Shown here: one piece after another, positions 22,603-29,718 of the stretch
Position numbering within the stretch: position 1 is the first letter of the stretch
Layout of the letters: each line of letters starts with the position of its first letter
From: a virus
IMG/VR virus record: IMGVR_UViG_3300042355_000243
Location: 1 to 38,039 of that record
Direction: 5' to 3' (one strand)
DNA: 38,039 nucleotides
Program-made: the position numbers and the translations under genes
The notes under the pieces: generated by a model
Databases searched by the model: none
What the model was told of the DNA's origin: nothing
The model's input: only the letters and a program-made list of their open reading frames with translations

Positions 22603-23696
22603 GCCGACGCCTCCTGCTCAGCGTAGAACGTATCCATCTCAGCCAGCCAATAATCCATGTTCTGCGACGGCAAATCAGTAAGCCCACGCGACGGCGACAC
22701 AAGCACAGCCGTGCAACGGCAATGCGGATGCGCCGGAGGCATAATGTGGCCCGTGGGGAAAGCCTGATTCCATTGCACCTCCATCTTATTCAGCCCAGCG
22801 CACACATCACACGGAGCGCCGCGACGGGAACCGGAAGGGGCAACCATCCACCGCTTAGTGGAAGCCGGGTCCACATAGCCGGTGCGGAAACCCGCATCCC
22901 ACGCCGACTGACGCGCCATGTTCTGCGCCGTCTGAATCTCCGTGCGGGCAATCATTTCAGCGCGGCGGCGAATCAGCGTGTCCCTGTACCGTGCCGCGAG
23001 AGCGTCAGTCTGCGACCTAGCAGCAGGACCCTTCATGCCCTGAGACAGCAGCGACTGATACGTGTTCCTATCAAAGTTCACCACAGCCCTAGCCCAACGG
23101 GGGTGCAGGCCGATGACCTTCTCAAGCAGCGCAGCCGTCTCCAACGCCGTACGGCCCTGCGCCACCGAATCCGTGATGATGTACCGGATAGCAAGCCTGT
23201 TCGCATCGTCAATGCTCGTCACAAGATCAGCAGCCCGCATCCGCGCATACTCCACGGCACGCGGGTCAATGAACTGAAGATTCAACTGCTGGAACGGCGA
23301 CAACTGCATACCCGACACATCCACCGGGGCAAGATCAGACGGCACCACAATGCCAGACGGCAGCCGCACCCCAATGTCCATGATCTGAGCCCGACCCGTA
23401 GCAGGATCAGCCCGCAGGATACGGCGGACTTCCTTGTCCCCATACTCAAGGAACACGCCCCGCAGAACATCGTCTAGACGCTGACCCGAACCCGAAATGG
23501 TGATCTCTGCCAGCACCCTGTTCAGGGCATCCGGGTCAAGGGACCGGATAGCAGCCTCAACATCACCGATGTTGACGGTGCGGCTAGCGGATCGCATCGT
23601 GGCGGCAAGCCTGTCAACTAGCCGCTTCTCAAGTGGGCTGAGTGGGGTGGCGGGTGGGGAGCCGCCGACTGAGCGGCCCCCGATAACCAGGCCCAC
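22599..23696 (-). CDS. MuF-like minor head protein
   Basis: 365 residues, GTG start with GAGGAGTAGGC upstream. Helical N-terminal region, then 'RRRAEMIARTEIQTAQNMAR', 'TGYVDPASTKRWMVAPSG', 'PCDVCAGLNKMEVQWN' and 'PPAHPHCRCTAVLVSPSRG'. The PCDVC...HPHCRC pattern is the zinc-binding core of the Mu gpF/SPP1 gp7 head morphogenesis family. The protein joins the portal inside the head and is known elsewhere to be ejected or fused to toxins. Directly downstream of the portal. Confidence 0.86.
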   Translation of the reverse strand: MGLVIGGRSVGGSPPATPLSPLEKRLVDRLAATMRSASRTVNIGDVEAAIRSLDPDALNRVLAEITISGSGQRLDDVLRGVFLEYGDKEVRRILRADPATGRAQIMDIGVRLPSGIVVPSDLAPVDVSGMQLSPFQQLNLQFIDPRAVEYARMRAADLVTSIDDANRLAIRYIITDSVAQGRTALETAALLEKVIGLHPRWARAVVNFDRNTYQSLLSQGMKGPAARSQTDALAARYRDTLIRRRAEMIARTEIQTAQNMARQSAWDAGFRTGYVDPASTKRWMVAPSGSRRGAPCDVCAGLNKMEVQWNQAFPTGHIMPPAHPHCRCTAVLVSPSRGLTDLPSQNMDYWLAEMDTFYAEQEASA

Positions 23697-23698
23697 GC

Positions 23699-25192
23699 CT
23701 ACTCCTCAGCGTCTTGTGCAGCCGCCGGGGGCGTCTTCTCGTCCCCACCCTTACCTCCGCCGAACGGCGCTGAGCCGCCCGGGAAAGCCGGAGGGTTAGG
23801 GATGATGCCGGTGCGCTCCGCAAGCATCCGCTGAGCCGGAGGCAACGCAAGAAGCGCCTTCTGATCCTCCTCGCTCATGCCATCCGCACCCGCCTCAGTA
23901 GCCGAGTGCGTAGCCGGAGGCAGCCCAGCAAGATCACGCAAATGATCCTCAAGCGCCGGGTCAGGCACAAGCACACCGGCCTGAGTCATCTTGGACACGA
24001 AATCGGCAATCTCTGTGAGGTCAACATGCGACACCTCAGAGTAAGCAAGCGACGGGCAGCGGGAAGTGTCCATGCCGTTCAAGCGCAGCAGGCGAGGGAT
24101 CGCATGGGCGTTAACGGTGTCAGCGATGGTCTTGCACAGGCTGTCCACCGCCATCGTCCACAAGTCCATCTTGGTCGCGCCAAGCGCGAATGAACCCACA
24201 CGATCCTGGCCCAACAGAATAAAGTCAGACACAACCGTGGTAGCGATACGGTTGTCATAGCGGGTGATGATCTTGTCCGTATCGAACTGGCGCGAACCAC
24301 CCGACGAAAGCAGCGACAACTTAAACATCTCATGCCCCGACTCGTCATAGACGACGGGGAAGATGACGCCCTCATTCTCATTACGCTTAATCGACGTAAC
24401 GATTTCCTTGACCGCGTTCAGCACACTTGCCTGCTCCGGCGTAGCCGACGACGACAGGTACTCCGGGGGAACGTGCGCTACCGGCAGACCGGCAAGGTCA
24501 CGCTCAATACCGATGGCCTCAATCTCCTCAATGCGGCGCTTGAAGTACCAAGACCGGTAGGCGTTGCGGAGAAGGGAACGGCCCTCAGGGTTATTCTTCT
24601 GAGTGGTGGTGCGGAACAGCAGGCTCTTCTCCACGGGGATCGTGTGCATACCGCCACCGGAGGGGTCGTACTGTGTGTACGCCTGAATGCCGCCGTCAAC
24701 ATCGAACTCCCACTTCATCCACGTTTCCTGAGCGCGGATGGGCCACTTACGCCAGCCGACCTTGCCGTCAGAGTAGCGGGAACGCTTAGTGGGATCAGTC
24801 TCTTCTGGCCCGACGCGCATCTTGTACACGATTTCGTGCCACGACCACCCGAACACGATGAAAGACAGAATCGACGCGAGCGTGGAATCCCACGAATCGC
24901 TCATGTCGTTAAGGCACTCCTCAACAAACCGGGCTGTCTCAATGTCGGCCTCTTCGGGCTCGTCGGCAGCACCTAGTTCGTTGAACGGGTCCACACGCCA
25001 CTCAAGGCGGGTAATGATCTTCTCAATCGCATACAGGAAAGAGCCGATGACGGGATCATTGTCCGCCATCTCCCGGTACGTCTTGGCCCCAAGACGGCCC
25101 CGGAGTTGGGTAAGGAACTCTTCGTAGACGTACCCGGAAGAGCGCCGTAGACCGGTGGACCCCAGTTCCGTGAGGTCAGGTCTAGGTGCCAT
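23699..25192 (-). CDS. Portal protein (Mu gp29/DUF935-like)
   Basis: 497 residues with GGGAGAGAC ribosome site. Signature regions: 'NDPVIGSFLYAIEKIITRLE', 'ILSFIVFGWSWHEIVYKMRV', 'PTKRSRYSDGKVGWRKWPIR', 'AQETWMKWEFDVDGGI', 'NPEGRSLLRNAYRSWYFKRR' and 'GIERDLAGLPVAHVPPEYLS'. These are characteristic of DUF935-type portals. The C-terminal 80 residues are Pro/Gly-rich and disordered. It forms the dodecameric DNA gate at the head vertex. First gene of the structural module. Confidence 0.88.
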   Translation of the reverse strand: MAPRPDLTELGSTGLRRSSGYVYEEFLTQLRGRLGAKTYREMADNDPVIGSFLYAIEKIITRLEWRVDPFNELGAADEPEEADIETARFVEECLNDMSDSWDSTLASILSFIVFGWSWHEIVYKMRVGPEETDPTKRSRYSDGKVGWRKWPIRAQETWMKWEFDVDGGIQAYTQYDPSGGGMHTIPVEKSLLFRTTTQKNNPEGRSLLRNAYRSWYFKRRIEEIEAIGIERDLAGLPVAHVPPEYLSSSATPEQASVLNAVKEIVTSIKRNENEGVIFPVVYDESGHEMFKLSLLSSGGSRQFDTDKIITRYDNRIATTVVSDFILLGQDRVGSFALGATKMDLWTMAVDSLCKTIADTVNAHAIPRLLRLNGMDTSRCPSLAYSEVSHVDLTEIADFVSKMTQAGVLVPDPALEDHLRDLAGLPPATHSATEAGADGMSEEDQKALLALPPAQRMLAERTGIIPNPPAFPGGSAPFGGGKGGDEKTPPAAAQDAEE

Positions 25193-25236
25193 GTCTCTCC
25201 CGGCGCTAGAAGTTCATGGGCGGTAAGCCCCTGAGG

Positions 25237-25830
25237 TTAGTGTACCCGTGACTTCTTGGGTGGTGTGGTCTTGCAAGGGTAGAGGGATAGGCCGGTGCGG
25301 AACGGGGCCATGATCCAGTTTTCATGCTGCCAGGATGACCATCCTCCGTAGTGGGAGGCGTTTAGCGAACCGTCAGGGTTGAGCCCCCAGGGAACCCAAT
25401 ACTTGCCCTTATTGGTCATGTGCTTGTAGACGATGCGGGACTGAAGGTAGGGGTCCATCATGGCGGACATTGACCACCACGGCTTACCGGAATGGGCGGA
25501 GGCTTGTACCTGCCAAATCCCATACGCTCCACTAAACCAGGGTGAATCTGCCCCAAGGTTCTGATGCTTTGATTCGCGATAGGTAATAGCCCAGGCCATC
25601 TTGTGCGACCACCCGGTGAATCCGGCCCGGTGCAGAATCCTGGCGGCGCGGTCATTGCAGCGCCATTGCGGTTTCTTGTCTAGTGCGGCCCGTGCGTCTT
25701 GTACAGATTGCTGTACCGGTGGCGGGGGTGCGGCGTCGGCGTCCAGGGACGCGGCAAACGCGAGCGGGATGGTCAGCAGGGTCGCTAACGCCACATCTCG
25801 GACTGTCTTGCCTCTGCGGGTGAGTTTCAT
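25237..25830 (-). CDS. Secreted lysozyme/transglycosylase-like enzyme (endolysin candidate)
   Basis: 197 residues. A signal peptide is obvious: basic n-region KLTRRGKTVR, hydrophobic ALATLLTIPLAFAA, then a DADA-AP cleavage-like site. The catalytic domain has 'WAITYRESKHQNLGADSPWF' with E86 as candidate acid and 'GAYGIWQVQASAHSG' (the GxxGxxQ loop of lytic transglycosylases), plus 'KGKYWVPWGL'. C58 and C186 could form a disulfide outside the cytoplasm. The ATGA overlap couples it to a 26-residue membrane peptide. Signal-peptide endolysin is the best reading; a virion-exposed cell-wall enzyme is possible. Confidence 0.78.
   Translation of the reverse strand: MKLTRRGKTVRDVALATLLTIPLAFAASLDADAAPPPPVQQSVQDARAALDKKPQWRCNDRAARILHRAGFTGWSHKMAWAITYRESKHQNLGADSPWFSGAYGIWQVQASAHSGKPWWSMSAMMDPYLQSRIVYKHMTNKGKYWVPWGLNPDGSLNASHYGGWSSWQHENWIMAPFRTGLSLYPCKTTPPKKSRVH
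25239..25251 (-). promoter_or_regulatory. Possible promoter for the portal operon
   Basis: Minus strand TCACGGGTACACT, whose last bases overlap the TAA stop of the lytic enzyme. TACACT matches the -10 of four other sites, but the TG of the extended -10 is replaced by GG. About 47 bases before the portal ATG. Confidence 0.35.
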
Positions 25831-25907
25831 CGTGACTCCCTAGCCATAATCCAAATGGCTAAGGCGATGAAGGCCCAGCCGCCGATAATAGATAGTGCGA
25901 CTGTCAT
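25827..25907 (-). CDS. 26-residue membrane peptide, holin-like candidate
   Basis: ATG with AGGGAGGGAGTACC ahead, 31 bases from the extended -10 at 25938. Product begins MTVALSIIGGWAFIALAIWI and ends MARESR: one helix of about 20 residues with an RESR cytoplasmic tail. The stop overlaps the lytic enzyme ATG (ATGA). Size and topology suit a very small holin or pore peptide. Homology not claimed. Confidence 0.6.
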   Translation of the reverse strand: MTVALSIIGGWAFIALAIWIMARESR

Positions 25908-25937
25908 GGTACTCCCTCCCTATTGTGGTCTACCCCC

Positions 25938-25957
25938 AGTTTACCACAACGGGGGGC
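25938..25957 (-). promoter_or_regulatory. Extended -10 promoter TGGTAAACT for lysis pair
   Basis: Minus strand GCCCCCCGTTGTGGTAAACT. The box is changed to CCCCCCGTTG, but spacing and TGGTAAACT are kept. The TAG just before the box is the stop of the gene at 25957-26100. Confidence 0.6.
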
Positions 25958-26100
25958 TAGGCCGTGTAATGGTGGCAGACACACTCATACCGCTCACCAC
26001 GCTCCATAAACCCGTGGCGGCAGCCCATCACCGTGTCATGCTCCGCAGCCAAATGGCGGCAATCAGCACACTTACTGTCAACATCAGCAATCATCATCAT
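25957..26100 (-). CDS. Small Cys/His-rich protein, 47 residues
   Basis: Starts at one of three ATGs (MMMIADVDSKCADCRHLAAE) behind AGGGAGGAGGTGATTCGG. Pairs CADCRH, GCRH and ECVCHH suggest a zinc-binding fold. It follows the SSB gene closely. Function unknown. Confidence 0.65.
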   Translation of the reverse strand: MMMIADVDSKCADCRHLAAEHDTVMGCRHGFMERGERYECVCHHYTA

Positions 26101-26116
26101 CCGAATCACCTCCTCC

Positions 26117-26545
26117 CTAGAACGGGGGAATGTCGTCCTGAGCCGGGGCAGTACCCCACGGGTTATCCACCGCAGCAGCAGCCGGGGCGGTCGCATCGTC
26201 ACGGGTCCAACGGTGACGGCGCAGAGACGGCGCGACGTTGTATGCGTTCACCTTCAGAGACTGACGGGCATTGCCCTCCTTGTCGGTGTACCGGTCCATG
26301 TACAGGCGACCGGTCACGATCACGGAATGACCCTTACGCAGAGATTCCGTGACGTTCTCCCCAAGCGTGTCCCAGCACGTAACGTCGTACCATGTCTCTT
26401 CCGTGTCCTCACCCCAAGAGCCGTCAGCGTTACGGTTCTTCTTGGAGGTGACCATGCTGAAAGATGCGACAGACTTGCCGCCTTGGGTGAAGCGGATAAC
26501 GGGGTCGCCCCCAAGGTTTCCCTCAATCGTGAGATTAACTGACAT
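26117..26545 (-). CDS. ssb: Single-stranded DNA-binding protein
   Basis: 142 residues with the complete OB-fold pattern: 'LTIEGNLGGDPVIRFTQGGK', 'VASFSMVTSKKNRN', 'ETWYDVTCWDTLGENVTESL', 'KGHSVIVTGRLYMDRYTDKE' and the acidic protein-interaction tail QDDIPPF. The tail matches bacterial SSB (DDDIPF). It coats ssDNA during phage replication and recruits host replication proteins. It overlaps the WhiB gene upstream by eleven bases. Length is slightly short of host SSBs. Confidence 0.93.
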   Translation of the reverse strand: MSVNLTIEGNLGGDPVIRFTQGGKSVASFSMVTSKKNRNADGSWGEDTEETWYDVTCWDTLGENVTESLRKGHSVIVTGRLYMDRYTDKEGNARQSLKVNAYNVAPSLRRHRWTRDDATAPAAAAVDNPWGTAPAQDDIPPF

Positions 26546-26783
26546 TAGATGTTTCCCTTCTTCGTGATTGCTTTAGTCGTTTACGGTCTGCTGCTGTCAT
26601 GCCGCCCCAGAATCCAGGCAGGGCATTCTCAATCGCATAGTCCCTACACGCCTCACGCACAATGCACGGCTCACACACCTTGCGGAGCGCAGCCACTTCC
26701 CATCGTGTAGTGCTGTGATCCATGTCGAACATGCCCGGGTCAACTTGGGTGCAGGGCTCATCACCCTTGAACGGGTTATTCAC
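26535..26783 (-). CDS. WhiB-family iron-sulfur regulator (second copy)
   Basis: 82 residues from a GTG with AGAAGGGGAGAGC upstream; an earlier in-frame start would lack a ribosome site. C11, C37, C40 and C46 give C-x25-C-x2-C-x5-C, the [4Fe-4S] site of Wbl proteins. 'PGFWGGMTAADRKRLKQSRR' is the classic beta-turn plus basic helix. Wbl proteins bind host sigma factor SigA region 4 and DNA, and phage copies can repress host whiB genes. It may control the phage promoters described here (inference). Confidence 0.9.
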   Translation of the reverse strand: MNNPFKGDEPCTQVDPGMFDMDHSTTRWEVAALRKVCEPCIVREACRDYAIENALPGFWGGMTAADRKRLKQSRRRETSNVS

Positions 26784-27033
26784 GCTCTCCCCTTCTAAAC
26801 TTGTCACCCCGTGTGGAGTTATCTTTACGGACCTTGTACCCATTGCGCCACACTATCCCGGCGGCAACCCCATCGAAACCGCTCTTGGATGGGCGCACGG
26901 TTTCCATGCACAGGTCAGTAACCTGGCAGGTTTCACAGTATGAGAGCGCGATAAAGGCGTCGGGGAAGGTCGTGTCATCGAAGAGCCCAGGATCGGCTCC
27001 ACGGCACGCTGCCGCCGACAGGTCCGGTAACAC
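26776..27033 (-). CDS. WhiB-like iron-sulfur protein (first copy, diverged)
   Basis: 85 residues from GTG (GCGGGAGGTGGT site), chosen because the promoter at 27064-27083 overlaps the upstream TTG alternative. C10, C33, C36 and C42 conform to C-x22-C-x2-C-x5-C. The turn motif is VAAGIVWRNG instead of the usual G[IV]WGG, so the DNA-contact part is diverged. The basic C-terminus (STRGDKFRRGERE) remains. It overlaps the second WhiB gene by eight bases. Confidence 0.82.
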   Translation of the reverse strand: MLPDLSAAACRGADPGLFDDTTFPDAFIALSYCETCQVTDLCMETVRPSKSGFDGVAAGIVWRNGYKVRKDNSTRGDKFRRGERE

Positions 27034-27063
27034 ACCACCTCCCGCTCCGGGGTTTACCCACTC

Positions 27064-27083
27064 AGGGTATGGCAACCGGGGTG
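27064..27083 (-). promoter_or_regulatory. Promoter repeat before the WhiB-SSB cassette
   Basis: Minus strand CACCCCGGTTGCCATACCCT. It aligns with the site at 29698-29718 (ACCCCGGTTGnnnTACnCT), but CCA replaces TGG, so the extended -10 TG is lost. About 30 bases before the WhiB GTG. Confidence 0.45.
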
Positions 27084-27096
27084 GAAGGGCAAGGGG

Positions 27097-27150
27097 CTAG
27101 TCCTCGTCGTATTCGACGTAGCCCAGGAAGTCCCAGATATCGTCTTCCAT
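27097..27150 (-). CDS. 17-residue micro-ORF
   Basis: ATG of a TGATG overlap with the gene before, product MEDDIWDFLGYVEYDED, stop TAG. Acidic and aromatic. Coupled translation makes expression plausible, but the length alone proves nothing. Could be a short acidic inhibitor peptide or chance. Confidence 0.3.
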   Translation of the reverse strand: MEDDIWDFLGYVEYDED

Positions 27151-27410
27151 CAGTCGTCCTCTTCTATGTCTTCATCGTCATACTCGTCTACTGCGAGCAT
27201 GGTTTCGGCGGTGGACAGTAGCCCTGAGATTCGCCAGGGCGGGTCGTCCGATGCCCAAGCGGCTACCCCAGCGGCACCGGTTTCGTCTATGTATTCACAG
27301 ACGACGGCCCACGTGGTGACCATGACGGGGCCTTCATCGTCTCCGATGAGGTCACGGATGGCCTCAGGCAAGCGGATGTGAGCCGCTGGCAGGTCTTCGG
27401 GCTCGTCCAC
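27150..27410 (-). CDS. Acidic hypothetical protein, 86 residues
   Basis: GTG start four bases after the upstream stop. Central part VMVTTWAVVCEYIDETGAAG, 'VAAWASDDPPWRISGLLSTA' and 'ETMLAVDEYDDEDIEEDD'. The 'w...GLL..A..ml' end is common in small actinophage proteins near regulatory genes. No function known. Confidence 0.62.
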   Translation of the reverse strand: MDEPEDLPAAHIRLPEAIRDLIGDDEGPVMVTTWAVVCEYIDETGAAGVAAWASDDPPWRISGLLSTAETMLAVDEYDDEDIEEDD

Positions 27411-27414
27411 GACT

Positions 27415-27576
27415 CTAGGGTAGGGCCTGGCGGGTGCAGAAGGTACATCCCGTGGTGGCTAGTCGTGGCTCCCATTGAAGCGCCCCACAGGACGGGCACC
27501 GAACCACGGTTGAGTCTTCGGCGCGTAGCCGTGCATCTTTCAGCATCGCATACCGCTCATACCAGGGTTGTGTCAT
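27415..27576 (-). CDS. Zinc-ribbon protein, 53 residues
   Basis: ATGA overlap with the HD hydrolase. MTQPWYERYAMLKDARLRAE, then CPSCGALQWEPRLATTGCTFC: two CxxC pairs 13 residues apart, a typical zinc ribbon. Function unknown, probably nucleic-acid or protein binding. Confidence 0.7.
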   Translation of the reverse strand: MTQPWYERYAMLKDARLRAEDSTVVRCPSCGALQWEPRLATTGCTFCTRQALP

Positions 27577-28040
27577 AGGAACTGTTCCACAGAGAAGCCC
27601 GCCTCATTCAGCGCGTCATAGGCGTGTTCGTACTTCCGCCATAGGCGCTTGCGGGTCATGTCGTCGGTGATGCCGTCAAGGCGTCCCATGTTGTCGGCAA
27701 CATCAGCAGCCTTAACCCACCCCCCAATAGGGTGTTGAGTGGCGCGGGCGATAGATCGCATGTACGCCTCTACCGTGCTTTCACTCTCTGTCTTAGTCAC
27801 AGAATCGACGGCGGCGATTACAGCGTCCGACGCTCCAAGAATGTGCAGGTCGTCTAGCGTGGTGGGGGTATCTTCAACTACGTCGTGCAGCAGCCCAGCA
27901 ATCACGTACTCCGGGCCGAACGCATGAAGTGACGCCCCTACACGGAGCGGATGCAGGATGTACGGGACACCCTGCTTGTCTACTTGCCCGTCGTGGGCTT
28001 GGTTAGCAAACGCGACCGCGCCCTCAATGGTGTTAAGCAT
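27573..28040 (-). CDS. SpoT/MESH1-like HD hydrolase
   Basis: 155 residues behind GAAGGGAGGAGA. HD signature: H30 in 'YILHPLRVGASL', H52-D53 and E56-D57 in 'GLLHDVVEDTPTTL', 'AVDSVTKTES', and K110-D113-N117 in 'GWVKAADVADNMGRL'. This matches small (p)ppGpp pyrophosphohydrolases; the synthetase domain is absent. It might remove the host alarmone during infection, or hydrolyse another nucleotide. Confidence 0.82.
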   Translation of the reverse strand: MLNTIEGAVAFANQAHDGQVDKQGVPYILHPLRVGASLHAFGPEYVIAGLLHDVVEDTPTTLDDLHILGASDAVIAAVDSVTKTESESTVEAYMRSIARATQHPIGGWVKAADVADNMGRLDGITDDMTRKRLWRKYEHAYDALNEAGFSVEQFL

Positions 28041-28050
28041 TCTCCTCCCT

Positions 28051-28380
28051 TCACAACTCAATGTATCCGATCTGGTTGGGTTCTACGGCGATACCGTAAG
28101 CCTCTGTGATGGATTGAGCCATGCGCTCATACAGGTCTGTGGTGGTGCCGTCCTGCTCAATGAGCATGACCCGTTCGCATCGGCAGTCATAGGTGCAGCC
28201 CTTGACGGTGATGCCGCCGGGTATGCGGGTTTCGGCCTTGCAGGCTGAACAGGTGACGGTGGCGAACTCCCCGTGTCCGAAACACGGGTCGCAGTCCATT
28301 GTGCGAGGCCGGTCGGGGTAGCCCTGAGTGTTCTCCCAGATGCCGGTTCCCTCGCAGAAGGCGCACGGGGTGATGATCAT
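28051..28380 (-). CDS. DnaJ-like Cys-rich zinc protein, 109 residues
   Basis: ATGA-coupled; ATG chosen for the GGAGGAGG-CATGGGA spacing. CAFCEGTG, CDPCFGHGE, CSACKAE and CTYDCRC follow each other over 60 residues. The CxxCxGxG form is that of the DnaJ zinc domain, without J-domain. A C-terminal alpha-beta part (YERMAQSITEAYGIAVEPNQ) follows. Role unknown. Confidence 0.72.
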   Translation of the reverse strand: MIITPCAFCEGTGIWENTQGYPDRPRTMDCDPCFGHGEFATVTCSACKAETRIPGGITVKGCTYDCRCERVMLIEQDGTTTDLYERMAQSITEAYGIAVEPNQIGYIEL

Positions 28381-28586
28381 TCCCATGCCTCCTCCGGGCT
28401 TTCAACCGTGGCGAATCCGACGCGGTTGCCGTTGTAATCGCGGATTCGGAGTATGCCGTTCTGGAAGGCGCTCATGCCTTCGTCGCGGATTCGGGACGCC
28501 ACTTCGGTAAGGATGCGGGCGATCTCCGGGCCGGGTGGGTCGAATGCGGCGTTGTCTGTGGTGATCGTGAGCATGAAGTTGCTCAT
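28377..28586 (-). CDS. 69-residue hypothetical protein
   Basis: ATG with GAAGGGAGCCGCCGC site. MSNFMLTITTDNAAFDPPGP, 'EIARILTEVASRIRDEG', 'GILRIRDYNGNRVGFATVE': a small alpha-beta protein with a 'DxNGNrVG' hairpin, common in actinophage small-gene regions. Function unknown. Confidence 0.68.
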   Translation of the reverse strand: MSNFMLTITTDNAAFDPPGPEIARILTEVASRIRDEGMSAFQNGILRIRDYNGNRVGFATVESPEEAWE

Positions 28587-28888
28587 GCGGCGGCTCCCTT
28601 CGGGAAATCGTAGGAACGGAAAGCGTGCGCCTGATAGGCCATCTCTCCAACCTCGTCGGCGTACACGTAGGTCAGTTCGCCCTTGACCCATCGCTTCACG
28701 CCACGGGTGAAGACGCGGCGGACGGTGTAGGTATCGGAGCCCTCGCAGTATTCGACCTCCACGGTGTAGCCGGAGCCGACCGGCAGGACAAGGATGCCGT
28801 CTACGAGGCGCTTGCGGCCCCCGGAGATGGCGAGAATGTTCATGCCACCGATCTGCTTAAGCAGGGTGCTGGCCTGTTCGCTGTTCAT
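28583..28888 (-). CDS. 101-residue hypothetical protein
   Basis: ATG (ATGA overlap). MNSEQASTLLKQIGGMNILA, 'ISGGRKRLVDGILVLPVGSG', 'YTVEVEYCEGSDTYTVRRVF' and a 'YVYADEVGEMAYQAHAF' end. Beta-rich core with helical ends, similar to host-like 'DUF' proteins in actinophages that are all uncharacterised. Confidence 0.68.
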   Translation of the reverse strand: MNSEQASTLLKQIGGMNILAISGGRKRLVDGILVLPVGSGYTVEVEYCEGSDTYTVRRVFTRGVKRWVKGELTYVYADEVGEMAYQAHAFRSYDFPKGAAA

Positions 28889-29049
28889 GCGTTCCCCCTA
28901 TTTCGGATGGTGGCTGCGACGCGCTCGTCAATCCACACGTTGTTGCGCTCGTCAATGTTGACAGGGATGTTCTTGAGCCCGGAGGCGAGTGATTCGGCTA
29001 GGCGCTGAATCAAGGATGCCGCGTCATTCGCGGTGATTGTTCCCTTCAT
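28885..29049 (-). CDS. 54-residue hypothetical protein
   Basis: ATG start in a leader where GTTGTC-AGAAGGGA-GACAAC can form a hairpin with the ribosome site in its loop. Product MKGTITANDAASLIQRLAES followed by 'LASGLKNIPVNIDERNNVWI'. First gene of an eight-gene cassette. Function unknown. Confidence 0.65.
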   Translation of the reverse strand: MKGTITANDAASLIQRLAESLASGLKNIPVNIDERNNVWIDERVAATIRNRGNA

Positions 29050-29072
29050 GTTGTCTCCCTTCTGACAACTAG

Positions 29073-29093
29073 AGTGTAGCATAACCCGGGTTA
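29073..29093 (-). promoter_or_regulatory. Extended -10 promoter TGCTACACT with palindromic box
   Basis: Minus strand TAACCCGGGTTATGCTACAC, then T. The box is the perfect palindrome TAACCCGGGTTA (29082-29093), followed by TG-C-TACACT. TAA is the stop of the gene at 29091-29243. Confidence 0.65.
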
Positions 29094-29243
29094 GGCGGGG
29101 GCGTGGAAGAGCGACCCGTACTCGTGGTTGTACCCCTCCGGCTTGCACTCATACAGGAACAGGGAAGGGCTATCATCCGCAACCCGCCACACACCAATCT
29201 CGTCCCGAAAGATGGCCTCTCCGCAGATATGGCATGTCGTCAC
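29091..29243 (-). CDS. Zinc-binding protein, 50 residues
   Basis: GTG start overlapping the previous stop (GTGA), with a perfect AAGGAGGTG five bases ahead. MTTCHICGEAIFRDEIGVWR, 'DSPSLFLYECKPEGYNHEYG'. C4, C7, C33 and H40 could bind one zinc. Function unknown. Confidence 0.68.
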   Translation of the reverse strand: MTTCHICGEAIFRDEIGVWRVADDSPSLFLYECKPEGYNHEYGSLFHAPA

Positions 29244-29377
29244 GCGGTCACCTCCTTATGGTTGGTAGCGCCGCAGTCACCACAGAACGCGGTCCCCTCA
29301 GCGACGCGGGTGTACGTCTCACGGCCTGACCAATCGCAGAAGACCGTGGTGCCGAACTCCTGGCGGATGATTCTCAT
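29240..29377 (-). CDS. Zinc-ribbon-like protein, 45 residues
   Basis: ATGA overlap with the gene before. MRIIRQEFGTTVFCDWSGRE, 'TYTRVAEGTAFCGDCGATNH': one Cys, then CxxC and a His. Small host-like treble clef. Function unknown. Confidence 0.65.
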   Translation of the reverse strand: MRIIRQEFGTTVFCDWSGRETYTRVAEGTAFCGDCGATNHKEVTA

Positions 29378-29670
29378 GCTGCCCCCTCCTTAAGTGCGGC
29401 CTGAACGGCGGCGACAACCTCGCCCTTCCGCTTCATCCGCCTACCGAAACCGGTTGAGAAATCTGTGGCGCTATCCGTGAACCAGACCTGCCAACCGGTC
29501 CACAAGCGGTCCTTGTACCAGCCATCGGAAACCATGACGGTCCCGGTAGCGGTGCGGATTGCGATGCGGGACGAGGTGCCTCCCGCGTACCGGCTGTCGG
29601 TGACATTCGCTTCGATCCCGGCGGCTGCCAGGGATGCTGCGAGCCTGTCCCAGCGGCTATCTCTTGCCAT
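29374..29670 (-). CDS. 98-residue hypothetical protein
   Basis: ATG after AAGGGAAGGGAGGCCCCAC. MARDSRWDRLAASLAAAGIE, 'YAGGTSSRIAIRTATGTVMV', 'DGWYKDRLWTGWQVWFTDSA' and a basic C-terminal helix 'RRMKRKGEVVAAVQAALKEG'. Alpha-beta fold of unknown role. In the leader GGGC and GCCC can pair around the ribosome site. Confidence 0.68.
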   Translation of the reverse strand: MARDSRWDRLAASLAAAGIEANVTDSRYAGGTSSRIAIRTATGTVMVSDGWYKDRLWTGWQVWFTDSATDFSTGFGRRMKRKGEVVAAVQAALKEGAA

Positions 29671-29697
29671 GTGGGGCCTCCCTTCCCTTACAGCCCT

Positions 29698-29718
29698 AGT
29701 GTACCACAACCGGGGTTA
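29698..29718 (-). promoter_or_regulatory. Extended -10 promoter TGGTACACT
   Basis: Minus strand TAACCCCGGTTGTGGTACAC, then T. The TAA is the stop of the gene at 29716-29916. The -10 equals that at 1401 and 30532. Confidence 0.65.

Noticed and set aside
27071-27084. Plus-strand AACCGGGGTGG resembling the promoter box
   Set aside because: In that orientation no TGnTAnnnT follows and no plus-strand gene exists; the minus-strand reading gives a better repeat match.
28051-28380. Full DnaJ chaperone
   Set aside because: Only CxxCxGxG-type knuckles are present; there is no J-domain HPD motif.
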